A DNA stretch of 64,000 nt from Staphylococcus edaphicus (GCF_002614725.1 NZ_MRZN01000011.1:1-64000); one strand, 5' to 3'. Shown: positions 26,848-40,876, counted from the first letter of the stretch. Notes: a model not told the origin generated them from the sequence alone. Numbers and translations: made by a program.

Positions 26848-26878
26848 TTGACCTTATTAAAAGTGCTAACAAGGTTAA
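26848..26878 (+). promoter_or_regulatory. imperfect inverted repeat upstream of pncB, possible operator
   Basis: TTGACCTTATTA (26848-26859) and TAACAAGGTTAA (26867-26878) match at 10 of 12 inverted positions around a 7-bp centre. It lies 43 bp before the pncB GTG. A TATGCTAAACT sequence just downstream could be the -10. Confidence 0.45.
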
Positions 26879-26920
26879 TTTTATGCTAAACTAATGGAAA
26901 AGTTGATTGGAGAGATAGAT

Positions 26921-28390
26921 GTGTACCAATATGAAGATGATACATTAGTGTTGCATAATGATTTATATCAAATAAATATGGCAGAAAGTTATTGGAACGA
27001 TGGTATCCACGAACGCATGGCAGTGTTTGATTTATATTTTAGAAGTATGCCATTTAATAGTGGTTATGCAGTGTTTAATGGATTAAAACGCGTTATCGAA
27101 TACATTAATCGATTCCATTTTGCAAAATCGGATATTGAATATTTAAAATCAATAGGTTATCAAGAAGATTTTTTGGATTATTTAAAAAATCTGAGATTTA
27201 CAGGTAATATTCGTTCGATGCAAGAGGGAGAACTCTGTTTCGGTAATGAGCCATTGCTTAGAGTAGAAGCACCACTCATTCAAGCACAATTGATAGAAAC
27301 TATGCTATTGAATATTGTTAATTTCCACACACTTATCACAACGAAGGCAAGTAGAATTAGACAAGTTGCCCATGATGACATGTTAATGGAATTTGGTACA
27401 CGTCGTGCACAAGAAGCAGATGCTGCGTTATGGGGAGCAAGAGCAGCTTTTATCGGAGGCTTTAATGCTACAAGTAATGTACGAGCTGGTAAATTATTTG
27501 GTATACCTGTTTCAGGAACACATGCCCATGCGATGGTACAAACATATGGCGATGAATATATTGCATTTAAAAAGTATGCAGAAAGACACAAAGATTGTGT
27601 GTTTTTAGTAGATACATTCCATACACTGAAATCTGGTGTGCCGACTGCTATTAAAGTTGCTAAAGAATTAGGAGATAAGATTAATTTTGTTGGTATTAGA
27701 CTTGATTCAGGTGACATTGCCTATCTATCAAAAGAGGCACGTCGAATGTTAGATGAAGCAGGATTCACTGATGCAAAAATCATTGCATCGAATGATTTAG
27801 ACGAACAGACAATTACAAGTTTAAAATCACAAGGTGCCAGAGTTGATTCTTGGGGTGTTGGAACTAAATTAATTACGGGTTACGACCAACCTGCTTTGGG
27901 TGCTGTTTATAAATTAGTCGCAGTAGAAAATAGTGAAGGATCATATGTTGACCGTATAAAACTTTCAAATAATGCAGAAAAAGTAACTACACCTGGTAAA
28001 AAAAAGGTTTATCGCATTATCAATAAAAAAACGAATAAAGCAGAAGGAGATTACATCACATTGGAACATGAAAATCCATATGATGAGTCCCCTTTAAAAT
28101 TATTCCACCCAGTTCACACGTATAAAATGAAATTCATAAAATCATTTATTGCCAAAGACTTGCATCATGATATTTTTATCAATGGTGAACTCGTATATGA
28201 TTTACCAAATGAAACAGATGCACAAACTTATTTGAAAGACAGTTTAGCATATTTATGGGATGAGAATAAACGCCATTTAAACCCACAAGAGTATCCTGTT
28301 GATTTAAGTACGTTATGTTGGGAAAATAAACATAAACGTATCTTTGAAGTTGCAGAACACGTTAAAGAGATGGAGGAAGAACATGAGTAA
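26921..28390 (+). CDS. pncB: nicotinate phosphoribosyltransferase
   Basis: A 489-residue enzyme joining nicotinate and PRPP to form nicotinate mononucleotide. SGTHAHAMV contains the His that is phosphorylated during ATP coupling, and IRLDSGD is the phosphate-binding loop. I chose the GTG at 26921 because GGAGAG lies 6 bases upstream and the protein then begins [17 protein letters not shown] like its staphylococcal relatives. The in-frame ATG at 26894 has no ribosome site. The last codons overlap nadE by 8 bp. Confidence 0.93.
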   Translation: MYQYEDDTLVLHNDLYQINMAESYWNDGIHERMAVFDLYFRSMPFNSGYAVFNGLKRVIEYINRFHFAKSDIEYLKSIGYQEDFLDYLKNLRFTGNIRSMQEGELCFGNEPLLRVEAPLIQAQLIETMLLNIVNFHTLITTKASRIRQVAHDDMLMEFGTRRAQEADAALWGARAAFIGGFNATSNVRAGKLFGIPVSGTHAHAMVQTYGDEYIAFKKYAERHKDCVFLVDTFHTLKSGVPTAIKVAKELGDKINFVGIRLDSGDIAYLSKEARRMLDEAGFTDAKIIASNDLDEQTITSLKSQGARVDSWGVGTKLITGYDQPALGAVYKLVAVENSEGSYVDRIKLSNNAEKVTTPGKKKVYRIINKKTNKAEGDYITLEHENPYDESPLKLFHPVHTYKMKFIKSFIAKDLHHDIFINGELVYDLPNETDAQTYLKDSLAYLWDENKRHLNPQEYPVDLSTLCWENKHKRIFEVAEHVKEMEEEHE

Positions 28391-29204
28391 TTTACAAGAC
28401 ATTGTTGTAAGAGAAATGAAAGTAAATCCAACGATTGAAAGTAAGATAGAGACGCGAAACATTATTCATTTTATAAAAAATTATGTTCAGTCACATTCAT
28501 TTATTAAATCTTTAACATTAGGCATTTCAGGGGGGCAAGATTCGACATTAGCAGGTAAATTGTGTCAAATGGCAGTTGATGAACTGAAAGAAGAGGGTAA
28601 TGAATGTCAATTTATAGCGGTAAAATTACCATATGGAGAACAAAAAGATGCTTCTGAAGTAGAAGATGCATTAGCCTATATTCAACCCGATGAAATTATA
28701 ACTGTAAATATTAAGCCAGCGGTGGATCAAAGTATTCAATCATTGAAAGAAGCGGGTGTGAATTTAACTGATTTTCAAAAGGGGAATGAAAAAGCACGTG
28801 AACGAATGAAGGTACAATATGCTATCGCGTCTAATAATCAAGGTATTGTCATTGGCACGGATCACTCTGCTGAAAATATCACAGGATTTTTCACGAAATA
28901 TGGTGATGGTGCAGCTGATATCGCACCGTTATTCGGTTTGAATAAGCGACAAGGAAAACAGCTCTTAATGTATTTAGAAGCACCTAAGCATCTTTATGAA
29001 AAAGTACCCACAGCAGACTTAGAAGATGATAAGCCGCAACTACCTGATGAAGAAGCACTTGGTGTAAGCTATGAGGACATTGATGATTATTTAGAGGGTC
29101 GATCAGTTTCAAGCGAATCTAAGGAAATCATTGAAAAACACTATATAAAAAATGCACATAAACGAGAATTAGCTTATACAAGATATACATGGCCTAAAAA
29201 TTAA
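28383..29204 (+). CDS. nadE: NAD synthetase, ammonia-dependent
   Basis: A 273-residue enzyme that amidates nicotinate adenine dinucleotide to NAD with ATP and ammonia. The PP-loop [10 protein letters not shown] and the [12 protein letters not shown] motif are visible. There is no glutaminase domain. The ATG at 28383 is preceded by GGAGGAAG and overlaps the end of pncB, which couples the two salvage steps. Confidence 0.95.
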   Translation: MSNLQDIVVREMKVNPTIESKIETRNIIHFIKNYVQSHSFIKSLTLGISGGQDSTLAGKLCQMAVDELKEEGNECQFIAVKLPYGEQKDASEVEDALAYIQPDEIITVNIKPAVDQSIQSLKEAGVNLTDFQKGNEKARERMKVQYAIASNNQGIVIGTDHSAENITGFFTKYGDGAADIAPLFGLNKRQGKQLLMYLEAPKHLYEKVPTADLEDDKPQLPDEEALGVSYEDIDDYLEGRSVSSESKEIIEKHYIKNAHKRELAYTRYTWPKN

Positions 29205-29289
29205 TTTATTTTCAATAACTTTTTAGTGACAAATGAAATAGTAGTTGATAAAATTACTTGAATTTAATGTAAGGGAAAGGAAAATGGTC

Positions 29290-29868
29290 ATGTCAGTAAT
29301 AACATCTAATCCATGGTTAATGGTTTTAGCGATTTTTATAATTAACGTTGCTTATGTGACGTGTCTTACAATGAGAACGATCTTAACACTTAAAGGATAT
29401 CGCTATGTAGCAGCAGTTGTTAGTTTCTTAGAAGTCCTTGTTTATGTTGTTGGTCTGGGTATGGTTATGTCTAGTTTAGATCAAATTCAAAATGTATTTG
29501 CATACGCATTTGGTTTTTCTATAGGTATTATTGTAGGCATGAAGATAGAAGAAAAACTTGCGCTTGGATATACCGTGGTGAATGTTACGTCCTCCGAATA
29601 TGAATTAGATTTACCAAGACAATTAAGAGATTTAGGTTATGGGGTTACGCATAACACTGCATATGGTCGAGATGGTAATCGTTTGATTCTACAAATTTTA
29701 ACGCCAAGACGTTTTGAATTCAAACTAATTGATACAATTAAACAAATTGATGAAAAAGCATTTATCGTAGCATATGAACCACGTACGATACACGGTGGTT
29801 TTTGGGCAAAAGGTGTTAGAAGTAAAAAACTTAAACAATATGATACGGATGAAGTTGAAAGTATATGA
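29290..29868 (+). CDS. UPF0316/DUF2179 membrane protein
   Basis: 192 residues: three transmembrane helices (about residues 6-80), then a soluble DUF2179-like domain ([10 protein letters not shown] ... [21 protein letters not shown]). It matches the UPF0316 family of staphylococci, whose function is unknown. I prefer the ATG at 29290, giving MSVITSNPW, as in relatives. ATGs at 29284 and 29245 are also in frame. Its stop overlaps the NETI-protein start (ATGA). Confidence 0.82.
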   Translation: MSVITSNPWLMVLAIFIINVAYVTCLTMRTILTLKGYRYVAAVVSFLEVLVYVVGLGMVMSSLDQIQNVFAYAFGFSIGIIVGMKIEEKLALGYTVVNVTSSEYELDLPRQLRDLGYGVTHNTAYGRDGNRLILQILTPRRFEFKLIDTIKQIDEKAFIVAYEPRTIHGGFWAKGVRSKKLKQYDTDEVESI

Positions 29869-30053
29869 AGAAACAGCAAAAATTTAAAGTCGCAGACAAT
29901 GAGACAATTCAAGATTGTTTACAACGTATGCGTGAAGCGGGTTACACACCTGTTAAAAGATTTGAAAAACCCGTTTATAAGGAAAATAAAAATGGTGAAT
30001 TAGAAGTCTTGAAACAAGAGATTGAGTTTACAGGTCAATTAGTTGAACAATAA
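29865..30053 (+). CDS. NETI-motif protein
   Basis: A 62-residue protein containing the [13 protein letters not shown] motif, then [15 protein letters not shown], the pattern of the small Firmicutes NETI family. Function unknown. It overlaps the UPF0316 gene by 4 bp and is surely cotranscribed. It is followed by a hairpin terminator. Confidence 0.85.
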   Translation: MKKQQKFKVADNETIQDCLQRMREAGYTPVKRFEKPVYKENKNGELEVLKQEIEFTGQLVEQ

Positions 30054-30058
30054 ATAGG

Positions 30059-30097
30059 AACCGTTATGGATTATCGTATCTATAGCGGTTATTTTTG
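30059..30097 (+). terminator. terminator
   Basis: AACCG-TAT-GAT arm pairs with ATC-ATA-CGGTT arm with two wobbles, followed by ATTTTTG. Confidence 0.72.
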
Positions 30098-30266
30098 AGT
30101 TGTGTAATTAATTTATAAAGAAGGCCTAAAAGGTTTATACTTTTTAATATAATTCTGTTAAACTATTATTGAAAACATAAACACGAACTTTTATACTAAA
30201 TTGTATTTCAATGTACATGTTTTAATGATTTTAAATTAAATTTACATAGGATAGGAGCTTATTTCA

Positions 30267-31562
30267 ATGATTGAACGTTATTCTAGAGAAGAAATGTCTA
30301 ATATTTGGACGGATCAAAATCGCTATGAAGCATGGCTAGAAGTAGAAATTCTTGCTTGTGAAGCATGGAGCAAATTAGGAGATATTCCTGCTGAGGATGT
30401 TAGGAAAATACGTGACAATGCTAAGGTAGATGTCGCTCGCGCTCAAGAAATCGAGCAAGAAACACGTCATGATGTGGTTGCATTTACTCGACAAATTTCA
30501 GAAACTTTAGGTGAGGAACGTAAGTGGGTGCATTATGGTTTAACGTCAACAGATGTCGTGGATACCGCTTTAAGTTATGTGATTAAACAAGCAAATGAAA
30601 TTATTGAAAAAGACTTGGAACGCTTTATCGAAGTGTTAGCTCAAAAAGCCAAAGATTATAAGTATACATTGATGATGGGTCGTACACATGGCGTTCATGC
30701 TGAACCGACGACTTTTGGTGTGAAAATGGCATTATGGTATACAGAAATGAAACGTAATTTAGAGCGCTTCAAACGAGTGAGAGAAGAAATAGAAGTTGGT
30801 AAAATGAGTGGAGCAGTGGGTACATTTGCTAACATTCCTCCAGAAATTGAAGCATATGTTTGTGAGCATTTAGGATTAGATGCAGCACCGGTATCTACAC
30901 AAACTTTACAAAGAGACCGTCATGCTTATTATATTGCAACATTAGCTTTAATTAGTACCTCAATGGAAAAATTTGCTGTTGAAATACGAAATTTACAAAA
31001 AACAGAAACACGTGAGGTAGAAGAAGCGTTTGCAAAAGGACAAAAAGGATCTTCAGCGATGCCACACAAACGCAATCCTATTGGTTCTGAAAATATAACT
31101 GGTATCGCACGAGTAATCAGAGGTTACATTACGACAGCATATGAGAACGTACCATTATGGCACGAAAGAGATATTTCACATTCATCCGCTGAGCGTATTA
31201 TGCTACCTGATGTAACAATCGCTTTAGATTATGGATTAAATAGATTTACTAATATTGTTGAAAGATTAACTGTATTTGAAAATAATATGCTTACAAATAT
31301 TGACAAAACTTTTGGTTTGATATTCTCTCAACGTGTATTATTGGCATTAATCGACAAAGGTTTGGCACGTGAAGCTGCATATGATAAAGTACAACCAAAG
31401 GCTATGGAATCTTGGGAAACAAAAACACCATTTAGAACTTTAATTGAACAAGATGAAACGATAACAGAATTACTTTCAAAGACAGATTTAGATGAATGTT
31501 TCAATCCAAAACACCATTTAAATCAAGTAGATACAATTTTCCAAAGAGCTGGTTTAGAATAA
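30267..31562 (+). CDS. purB: adenylosuccinate lyase
   Basis: A 431-residue fumarase/aspartase-superfamily enzyme. It catalyses two steps of purine synthesis (SAICAR to AICAR and adenylosuccinate to AMP). The superfamily signature [16 protein letters not shown] is present, with [12 protein letters not shown] and [14 protein letters not shown] as active-site segments. ATAGGAGC precedes the ATG. Single-gene unit, separate from the main pur operon as in other staphylococci. Confidence 0.97.
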   Translation: MIERYSREEMSNIWTDQNRYEAWLEVEILACEAWSKLGDIPAEDVRKIRDNAKVDVARAQEIEQETRHDVVAFTRQISETLGEERKWVHYGLTSTDVVDTALSYVIKQANEIIEKDLERFIEVLAQKAKDYKYTLMMGRTHGVHAEPTTFGVKMALWYTEMKRNLERFKRVREEIEVGKMSGAVGTFANIPPEIEAYVCEHLGLDAAPVSTQTLQRDRHAYYIATLALISTSMEKFAVEIRNLQKTETREVEEAFAKGQKGSSAMPHKRNPIGSENITGIARVIRGYITTAYENVPLWHERDISHSSAERIMLPDVTIALDYGLNRFTNIVERLTVFENNMLTNIDKTFGLIFSQRVLLALIDKGLAREAAYDKVQPKAMESWETKTPFRTLIEQDETITELLSKTDLDECFNPKHHLNQVDTIFQRAGLE

Positions 31563-31649
31563 TAAAAATTTTTCAAGTGAAATCGTTACACTTTAATGCA
31601 TTAGTACGTTAAAATAAGATTATATTGAAAAATACAGGGGTTGTTTTAA

Positions 31650-31952
31650 ATGCAAATAGAAAAACTTAGAGGAAAAGCATTAGATGAATTGTTTGATGCA
31701 ATCTTAACACTTGAAAACAGAGAAGAGTGTTATGAGTTCTTTGATGATTTATGTACCGTAAATGAAATACAATCATTATCTCAACGCTTACAAGTTGCAA
31801 AGATGATTAAACAAGGTTACACATACGCTACAATCGAACAAGAATCAGGGGCATCAACTGCGACAATCTCACGAGTGAAGAGATCATTACAATGGGGTAA
31901 TGATGCGTACACGATGATTCTTGATCGTATGAATATAGAAACGACCGATTAA
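31650..31952 (+). CDS. YerC/YecD-family TrpR-like DNA-binding protein
   Basis: A 100-residue all-helical protein with a TrpR-type helix-turn-helix (LSQRLQVAKMIKQGYTYATIEQESGASTATI split across residues 43-73, then SRVKRSLQWG). It is a likely small transcription regulator. Targets are not known. GGGGTTG precedes the ATG and a strong terminator follows. Confidence 0.85.
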   Translation: MQIEKLRGKALDELFDAILTLENREECYEFFDDLCTVNEIQSLSQRLQVAKMIKQGYTYATIEQESGASTATISRVKRSLQWGNDAYTMILDRMNIETTD

Positions 31953-31977
31953 TAATTTGAATGATAATTTTTATTGA

Positions 31978-32014
31978 ATGGCGACTAGGTATTGATACCA
32001 AGTCGTCATTTTTT
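31978..32014 (+). terminator. terminator
   Basis: ATGGCGACTAGGTAT / ATACCAAGTCGTCAT, nearly perfect 15-bp stem with a 2-nt loop (TG), then six T. Confidence 0.92.
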
Positions 32015-32196
32015 ATAATTACAATTTTGTTTTAAATATATGCTAACAAACCAACAAAAGATGTTGAATAGAGTAGTAACTTAAATAATGTTTATAAAAT
32101 GTGACCATGGTAATTTAGTAGGTATTAGTGAATTAATTACTAAAGCATATTAAATTAAATATGGTAGAAATTTGTTATGAGCGAAGGGAGATAACT

Positions 32197-32874
32197 ATGT
32201 CAAAAAAAGTGATGCTTTCCATGGTCATATTATTAGTATGTGTAGGATTCAGCTTTATATGTATTGTAATGCTATCGAATACTAAATCCCAACCTACAAA
32301 TGACAATATTGTTAAACCTAAGAATGCGTTACCAATTAAATATGAAAAAAATAGTGTGACGTACGTAAATGGTCATGTAATTGTAAATAAAACACTTGCG
32401 CTTCCAGCAAAATATAAGCCGGGAGAAAATAAAATTGCTAAAAAGCAATTGAATAAATTACTAAAGCAAGCAGAAAAAAGAAATTTAGATTTGAAAATAA
32501 CGAGTGGATACAGAAATTTTGAGAGTCAATCAAAAGTAGTGGATGCGTTCGTCGAAAATGACGGTGAGCAGAAGACGGCTAAGTACGCAGCTAAACCAGG
32601 TCACTCTGAACATCAAACTGGTTTAGCATTTGATGTTGGTACAAAGCAGTCATTGAATGATTTTCATAATGACTTTGAAAAAACAAAGGAAGCGCATTGG
32701 TTAGCAAATCATGCAGCTGACTATGGATTTATTATTAGATATCCTAAAGGGCAATCACAAGATACAGGTTATGCATATGAACCGTGGCATTTACGTTACG
32801 TTGGCCCACAATTAGCAAAGGTAATCAAAGAGAAAAATACAAATTTAGAGAGTTATTACCATCTTAATAAATAG
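32197..32874 (+). CDS. VanY-type D-Ala-D-Ala carboxypeptidase (M15B)
   Basis: A 225-residue secreted or membrane-anchored zinc peptidase. The hydrophobic N-terminal helix (about residues 5-26) is a signal anchor. The catalytic domain shows SGYRNFESQ, then PGHSEHQTGLAFDVG (His139, Asp146) and EPWHLRYVG (Glu195, His198), the zinc and catalytic residues of the family. It should trim the terminal D-Ala of peptidoglycan stems. The ATG at 32197 is preceded by GAAGGGAGAT; the upstream in-frame ATG has none. A vanY label alone does not imply glycopeptide resistance. Confidence 0.88.
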   Translation: MSKKVMLSMVILLVCVGFSFICIVMLSNTKSQPTNDNIVKPKNALPIKYEKNSVTYVNGHVIVNKTLALPAKYKPGENKIAKKQLNKLLKQAEKRNLDLKITSGYRNFESQSKVVDAFVENDGEQKTAKYAAKPGHSEHQTGLAFDVGTKQSLNDFHNDFEKTKEAHWLANHAADYGFIIRYPKGQSQDTGYAYEPWHLRYVGPQLAKVIKEKNTNLESYYHLNK

Positions 32875-32991
32875 TATGATTATTCTGACTGTCGACGAAG
32901 ACACTAACTTTATTGGCTGTTTTTTAAATGTGTGCATTCCATGTCCTTTGGTTTAACCTCTGCTCTTCGGATAAGCACGGTTTACACTCTT

Positions 32992-33021
32992 AATCACCTC
33001 GAAAATTCGAGGTGATTTTTT
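32992..33021 (+). terminator. terminator
   Basis: AATCACCTCGAA / TTCGAGGTGATT, 12-bp perfect stem with a 2-nt loop, followed by six T. Confidence 0.92.
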
Positions 33022-33093
33022 CTTCAGTATTTTAGAACTCATAGCATAAAAATGATATAATCAAAAATATGCTAAAAGAAGGAGAAACATATC

Positions 33094-33783
33094 ATGAATG
33101 ACATGAATAGCTGGAAACATATGTTTAAATTGGACCCCGCGAAGGCTATCAGTGACGAAGATTTAATGAAAGTTTGCACATCAGGTACAGACGCAATTAT
33201 GGTTGGAGGAACGGATAATGTCTCTGAGGAAAATGTTTTGTACTTAATGCGTAAGGTTCAAAGTTATTCATTACCGATCGTACTGGAAATTTCTAACATC
33301 GATAGTATAGTTCCAGGATTTGATTTATATTTTATCCCAACAGTACTAAATAGTAGAGATGTTAAATATCATAACGGTTTATTACTTGAAGCGCTAAAAT
33401 CATTTGGAGCATTGATAGATTTTAATGAATTGGTGTTTGAGGGGTATGTAATTCTAAATCCAGAGTGTAAAGTAGCTGAATTAACGGATGCAAACACGCA
33501 AATTGATGATGTGGATATTGAAGCTTATGCACAAATGATTAATGATATGTATAAATTACCAGTCATGTATATTGAATATAGTGGGATTTATGGTGAAACT
33601 GATATAGTAAAATCAGCAGCAGATATGTTAACAGAAACGCAATTATTTTATGGTGGCGGTATTAGTAGCTATGAAGAAGCAGAAGAAATGGCAGCTATAG
33701 CAGATACAATTATCGTTGGAAACATCATTTATGAAAATATAAATAACGCACTAAAAACAGTTAAAGTAAAGGAGACACATTAA
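33094..33783 (+). CDS. pcrB: heptaprenylglyceryl phosphate synthase PcrB
   Basis: A 229-residue TIM-barrel prenyltransferase that joins heptaprenyl diphosphate to glycerol-1-phosphate. Phosphate-binding segments are MVGGTDNVS and the C-terminal YGGGISS and [20 protein letters not shown] precedes the ATG. Its stop overlaps the pcrA start, so they form one operon with ligA and camS. Confidence 0.93.
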   Translation: MNDMNSWKHMFKLDPAKAISDEDLMKVCTSGTDAIMVGGTDNVSEENVLYLMRKVQSYSLPIVLEISNIDSIVPGFDLYFIPTVLNSRDVKYHNGLLLEALKSFGALIDFNELVFEGYVILNPECKVAELTDANTQIDDVDIEAYAQMINDMYKLPVMYIEYSGIYGETDIVKSAADMLTETQLFYGGGISSYEEAEEMAAIADTIIVGNIIYENINNALKTVKVKETH

Positions 33784-35999
33784 TGAATGCATTAGTAAAC
33801 AAGATGAATGATGAACAAAGTCAGGCAGTTCGTACGACAGAGGGCCCGTTACTTATTATGGCAGGTGCTGGGTCAGGGAAGACCCGTGTGTTAACACATC
33901 GTATCGCATACTTGCTAGATGAAAAAGACGTGTCTCCGTATAACGTCTTAGCAATTACTTTTACAAATAAAGCTGCAAAAGAAATGAAAGCACGTGTTGA
34001 ATCATTAGTAGGTGAACAGGCACAAGTACTATGGATGTCAACTTTCCACTCAATGTGTGTGAGAATCTTGAGAAGAGACGCAGATCGTATAGGAATAGAA
34101 CGCAATTTTACTATTATTGATCCGACAGACCAAAAATCTGTTATTAAAGATGTGCTGAAAAACGAAAATATAGATAGTAAAAAGTTTGAACCGAGAATGT
34201 TTATTGGAGCAATCAGTAACCTTAAAAATGAATTAAAGACGCCTGAAGATGCACAAAAAGAAGCGAACGATTACCATGAACAAATGGTTGCAACAGTTTA
34301 TAAAGGCTATCAGAGACAATTATCGAGAAATGAGGCGCTCGATTTTGATGATTTAATCATGGTCACAATACGCTTATTTGAACGTGTGCCAGAAGTATTA
34401 GATTATTATCAAAATAAATTTCAGTACATCCATGTTGATGAGTATCAAGATACGAACAAAGCACAATATACACTAGTTAAATTACTTGCTGCGAAATTTA
34501 AAAATTTGTGTGTTGTTGGGGATTCTGACCAATCTATTTATGGGTGGCGCGGTGCAGACATCCAAAATATTCTTTCTTTTGAGGAAGATTATCCCGAAGC
34601 GAAAACGATTTTCTTAGAACAAAATTATCGTTCTACTAAAAATATATTAAATGCTGCAAACGAAGTAATAAAAAATAATTCTGAACACAAACCAAAAGGG
34701 TTGTGGACAGGGAACACAAGTGGAGATAAGATTCATTACTATGAAGCTACAACTGAGCGAGATGAAGCGGAATATGTTGTACGTGAAATTATGAAACATC
34801 AGAGAAATGGTAAACAGTATCAAGATATGGCGATTTTATATCGTACTAACGCACAATCACGTGTTCTTGAAGAAACATTTATGAAATCCAACCTGCCATA
34901 TACGATGGTTGGTGGGCAGAAATTCTATGACAGAAAAGAAATTAAAGATTTACTAAGTTACTTACGTATTATTGCCAATAGTAATGATGACATTAGTTTA
35001 CGTCGCGTAATTAATATTCCAAAACGAGGAATCGGTCCGTCATCTGTAGATAAGATTCAAGCCTATGCAGCTCAAAATGATTTAAGCATGTTTGATGCAT
35101 TAGCAGAAGTAGATTTTATAGGTCTTTCTAAAAAAGTAACACAAGAATGTATTACTTTTTATGATGTAATGCAAAACTTAATTAAGCAACAAGAATTCCT
35201 TGAAATTACAGAAATTGTTGAAGAAGTTTTGACTAAAACTGGATATAGAGACATGTTAGAACGAGAACAAACACTTGAATCAAGAAGTAGATTAGAAAAT
35301 ATTGATGAGTTTATGTCTGTTCCTAAAGATTATGAAGAAAACACACCATTGGAAGAGCAATCGTTAATTAATTTTTTAACGGATTTATCACTTGTAGCTG
35401 ATATAGATGATGCGCAAATTGAAGAAGGTATTACACTTATGACGATGCATTCTGCTAAGGGCCTAGAGTTTCCTATTGTATTTATAATGGGTATGGAAGA
35501 ATCCTTATTCCCTCACATCAGAGCGATTAAGAGTGATGATGAACATGAAATGCAAGAAGAGAGACGTATTTGTTATGTTGCAATAACACGTGCAGAGGAA
35601 ACGTTGTACTTAACACATGCAACTTCGAGAATGCTATTCGGTCGTCCGCAATCTAATATGCCTTCAAGATTTTTAAGAGAAATTCCGGAAGATTTATTAG
35701 AAAATGAATCTAAAAGTAAAGCTAAGTCACAGGCACAATCAACTAGCAATCGTTTTCAAAATGCGACAAAACAACCAGCAAAACGCGCACATAGCCAACG
35801 TGCTACCGCAACGAAGAAAGCACCAACTGCTAATGATTGGCATATTGGAGATAAAGTGATGCATAAATCTTGGGGCGAGGGTATGGTAAGTAATGTGAAG
35901 GATAAAAATGGTTCTGTAGAATTAGACATTATCTTCAAGTCAGAAGGACCAAAACGTCTTCTAGCACAATTTGCACCTATTGAAAAAAAGGGGGAGTAA
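33783..35999 (+). CDS. pcrA: ATP-dependent DNA helicase PcrA (UvrD family)
   Basis: A 738-residue superfamily 1A 3'-5' helicase used in repair and rolling-circle plasmid replication. Motif I GAGSGKT (28-34, Lys33), motif [10 protein letters not shown], motif [16 protein letters not shown], motif [12 protein letters not shown] and motif [10 protein letters not shown] are all present. The C-terminal tail holds a Lys/Gln-rich linker and the Tudor-like [17 protein letters not shown] domain that contacts RNA polymerase. It is coupled to pcrB by overlap and lies 3 bp before ligA. Confidence 0.97.
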   Translation: MNALVNKMNDEQSQAVRTTEGPLLIMAGAGSGKTRVLTHRIAYLLDEKDVSPYNVLAITFTNKAAKEMKARVESLVGEQAQVLWMSTFHSMCVRILRRDADRIGIERNFTIIDPTDQKSVIKDVLKNENIDSKKFEPRMFIGAISNLKNELKTPEDAQKEANDYHEQMVATVYKGYQRQLSRNEALDFDDLIMVTIRLFERVPEVLDYYQNKFQYIHVDEYQDTNKAQYTLVKLLAAKFKNLCVVGDSDQSIYGWRGADIQNILSFEEDYPEAKTIFLEQNYRSTKNILNAANEVIKNNSEHKPKGLWTGNTSGDKIHYYEATTERDEAEYVVREIMKHQRNGKQYQDMAILYRTNAQSRVLEETFMKSNLPYTMVGGQKFYDRKEIKDLLSYLRIIANSNDDISLRRVINIPKRGIGPSSVDKIQAYAAQNDLSMFDALAEVDFIGLSKKVTQECITFYDVMQNLIKQQEFLEITEIVEEVLTKTGYRDMLEREQTLESRSRLENIDEFMSVPKDYEENTPLEEQSLINFLTDLSLVADIDDAQIEEGITLMTMHSAKGLEFPIVFIMGMEESLFPHIRAIKSDDEHEMQEERRICYVAITRAEETLYLTHATSRMLFGRPQSNMPSRFLREIPEDLLENESKSKAKSQAQSTSNRFQNATKQPAKRAHSQRATATKKAPTANDWHIGDKVMHKSWGEGMVSNVKDKNGSVELDIIFKSEGPKRLLAQFAPIEKKGE

Positions 36000-38006
<2,007 letters not shown>

Positions 38007-38018
38007 AGGAGATAATGC

Positions 38019-39227
38019 ATGAAACGAACGATTATACTATTCATCTCAGCAATTTTAATATTATCAGCTTGTGGAAATAATGATGAAAAATCAAAAGATC
38101 AAGCTAATGAAAAAGAACAACAAAACGAATCAGGCTCTGTAAAAGAAATTGCAACGGACAAAAATGTTCAAGGGAATAACTATAGAACAATATTACCATT
38201 TAAAGAAAGCCAAGCACGAGGGCTATTGCAAGACAATATGGCCAATAGTTACAATGGCGAAGATTTTGAAAATGGCTTATTAGATTTAAGCAAAAGTGTG
38301 TTTCCAACAGATGATTATTTATATCAAGACGGTCAATATTTAGATAAAGATACAATTAATGCGTTTTTAAATCCAAAATATACAAAAGATGAAGTTAACA
38401 AAATGGATGAAAGCGAACGGAAAGAGAAAAAAGCCAATGAAAATTTAGGTCTAAACCCATCTCATAAAGGAGAAACAGATCCTGAAAAAATTGCTGAACA
38501 ATCACCTGCATACTTATCTAATATATTAGAACAAGATTTTTATGCGAGTGGAGATACAAAAGGTAAAAAGATAAAAGGCATGACGTTAGGCTTAGCTATG
38601 AATAGTACATATTATTATCAAAAAGAAAAAGATGGTGAAACGTACAGTAAAGATTTAGATGATAAAGAAATTGAAAAGCAAGGGAAACAAATGGCAGAAG
38701 AATTACTTTCAAGAATTCGAGAAAATAAAGACTTGAAAGAAATTCCGATACATTTTGCAATTTATAAGCAAACTGGTGAAAATTCAATTGTTCCTGGTGA
38801 GTTTATTGCTGGTACAACAGTCGAAGATGGAAAGACACGTATAAATGATTGGACAGATATCAATCAACAAACGGCATTGCTTCCATCTGAAGAAGCAGGA
38901 GAACTTGATGAAAGCTTAAATTCCGATTTCAAACAATTTAATGATAACTTACAAACCTATTTTAATAATTTTACACAAGCAGTAGGTACAGTTAAATTTG
39001 ATAATAAAAAAGCACAACAGTTATCTGTCGATTTACCTATAGATTACTATGGTAAAGCTGAAACAATCGGTATCACGCAATATGTAACAGAACAAGCAGA
39101 GAAATATTTTGATGGTATCGATGAATACGAAATTCACATTAAAGATGGTAATAATCCCAAAGCACTGATAAGTAAGACAAAAGATGATAAGGAACCACAA
39201 GTTCATATCTATAAAAATAATAATTAG
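38019..39227 (+). CDS. camS: CamS-family sex pheromone lipoprotein
   Basis: A 402-residue lipoprotein. The signal peptide has lipobox LSAC with lipidated Cys18, then an acidic, Lys/Glu-rich linker and the CamS domain. In S. aureus the CamS signal peptide is processed to a heptapeptide mimicking the Enterococcus cAM373 pheromone. Here the corresponding residues 11-17 read AILILSA. GAGGAGATAAT precedes the ATG, 12 bp after ligA, so it is the last gene of pcrB-pcrA-ligA-camS. The role of the mature domain is not settled. Confidence 0.9.
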   Translation: MKRTIILFISAILILSACGNNDEKSKDQANEKEQQNESGSVKEIATDKNVQGNNYRTILPFKESQARGLLQDNMANSYNGEDFENGLLDLSKSVFPTDDYLYQDGQYLDKDTINAFLNPKYTKDEVNKMDESERKEKKANENLGLNPSHKGETDPEKIAEQSPAYLSNILEQDFYASGDTKGKKIKGMTLGLAMNSTYYYQKEKDGETYSKDLDDKEIEKQGKQMAEELLSRIRENKDLKEIPIHFAIYKQTGENSIVPGEFIAGTTVEDGKTRINDWTDINQQTALLPSEEAGELDESLNSDFKQFNDNLQTYFNNFTQAVGTVKFDNKKAQQLSVDLPIDYYGKAETIGITQYVTEQAEKYFDGIDEYEIHIKDGNNPKALISKTKDDKEPQVHIYKNNN

Positions 39228-39240
39228 TATTAAGTATAAA

Positions 39241-39292
39241 ATAACGCCGTACAACCACGTCATCATATGTGACAGTTGTACGGCGTTATTTT
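39241..39292. terminator. bidirectional terminator between camS and putP
   Basis: 15-bp perfect stem ATAACGCCGTACAAC / GTTGTACGGCGTTAT between convergent genes, with T runs. Confidence 0.94.
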
Positions 39293-39340
39293 GTATTTCG
39301 AAAGTAATAGGATATAAATCACAATTACTATATAATAAGT

Positions 39341-40876
39341 TTATTCTCTTACGGTCTGTTTCACTTTTTCAAGATCATGTGTTACAAACGAACCAGGTTT
39401 CTTAGTGTATAGACTAACAACATAAGTAACTATCACACTAGCCAAGAAACCAGGGATAATTTCGTACATTCCAAATACTTCATTTATTGAAGCTAGGGGT
39501 TTAACCCAAACAATCCAAACAATAACAACGAATGCCCCGGTCATCATTCCTGCTAATGCGCCAGTACGTGACAGCCCCTTCCAATAAAGTGAAAAGATAA
39601 CTAATGGACTAAACGCTGCACCGAATCCTGCCCAAGCATTACCAACTAAATTAAGTATGGTATCGTTAGGAGTCCAAGCAATCCAAATAGCGATAATGGC
39701 AACTAATAATACAGATAAACGCCCAACCATGACAAATTCTTTTTCATGCTCTTTAGCTTTATCTTCACCACGAACGAGTTTATAGAAATCTTCAGTTAGT
39801 GAACTTGATGTTACTAATAATTGTGAAGAAATTGTACTCATGATGGCTGCTAAAATGGCTGCTAATAAAAATCCTCCAACAAGTGGGTGAAACAGAATTT
39901 GACTCATGACGATAAATAAAGTTTCAGGGTCTTCCAATTTAATGTTGCGTTCAGAAATAAATGCAATTCCTGTTAAACCAACTGCAACTGCACCTAATAA
40001 ACCAATAACCATCCAACTAATACCCAATCTACGAGCTTTTGGTAATAATTTGTGTGACTTTATAGACATAAACCTAACAATAATATGTGGTTGACCAAAA
40101 TAGCCTAACCCCCAGGCAAATAGCGAGATAATACCTAAAACAGTTGTCCCCTTAAATAAATTCATATTTGTAGGTTTCATCTCTGCTACTTGTCTAAATG
40201 TATCAAGTCCATTTAATTCAATAAGTGCGACGATTGGTACCATTACCATTGCAATTAACATGATAACACCCTGGAAAAAGTCGGTAATAGAAACCGCGAG
40301 ATAACCACCGAAAAATGTGTAGAATATGACAATTGCTGCAACGATAATTAATCCCCAATGATAATTTAAACCAAAGGCACTTTCGAATAATTTACCACCA
40401 GATACGAAACCTGAATGTGTGTATAGTGTGAAAAAGACAACAATAATTAATCCTGAAATAATTTTTATGTAATTATTACGATCATTTAATCTGTTTTTAA
40501 AGAAGTCAGGTAATGTAATTGCATCACCTGCCAATTCTGTATACACGCGTAAACGAGGTGCTACTACAAAATAGTTTACATAGGCTCCTAAAGACAAACC
40601 AATTGTAATCCACATTGCAGATAATCCAGTACTGTAAACAGAACCAGGTAATCCCATAATCATCCAACCACTCATATCTGATGCGCCTGCTGAAAGCGCA
40701 GTAACATAAGGCCCGATACTTCTGCCTCCAAGCATAAACTCGCTTAAATTACCTGTGGACTGCTTGTATCCATAGTAACCAATAATTAGTAATATAATAA
40801 AATATATTACAATCATAATATATGTTTGCCAACTTGCATGAACTTGATTGGCTAACGAAGTACCTAATGTCAGCAT
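39341..40876 (-). CDS. putP: sodium/proline symporter PutP
   Basis: A 511-residue solute:sodium symporter with about 13 transmembrane helices. It is the high-affinity proline uptake system of staphylococci, used for growth and osmoprotection. Family segments include [20 protein letters not shown] and [14 protein letters not shown] chose the ATG at 40876 ([12 protein letters not shown]) because AGGGAGATGATG lies directly upstream and relatives start there. The longer reading from 40900 adds eight unlikely residues. Confidence 0.92.
   Translation of the reverse strand: MLTLGTSLANQVHASWQTYIMIVIYFIILLIIGYYGYKQSTGNLSEFMLGGRSIGPYVTALSAGASDMSGWMIMGLPGSVYSTGLSAMWITIGLSLGAYVNYFVVAPRLRVYTELAGDAITLPDFFKNRLNDRNNYIKIISGLIIVVFFTLYTHSGFVSGGKLFESAFGLNYHWGLIIVAAIVIFYTFFGGYLAVSITDFFQGVIMLIAMVMVPIVALIELNGLDTFRQVAEMKPTNMNLFKGTTVLGIISLFAWGLGYFGQPHIIVRFMSIKSHKLLPKARRLGISWMVIGLLGAVAVGLTGIAFISERNIKLEDPETLFIVMSQILFHPLVGGFLLAAILAAIMSTISSQLLVTSSSLTEDFYKLVRGEDKAKEHEKEFVMVGRLSVLLVAIIAIWIAWTPNDTILNLVGNAWAGFGAAFSPLVIFSLYWKGLSRTGALAGMMTGAFVVIVWIVWVKPLASINEVFGMYEIIPGFLASVIVTYVVSLYTKKPGSFVTHDLEKVKQTVRE

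Noticed and set aside
30179..30190. CGAAC motif upstream of purB as a PurR box
   Set aside because: Only one half-like match without the second inverted copy at the proper distance.
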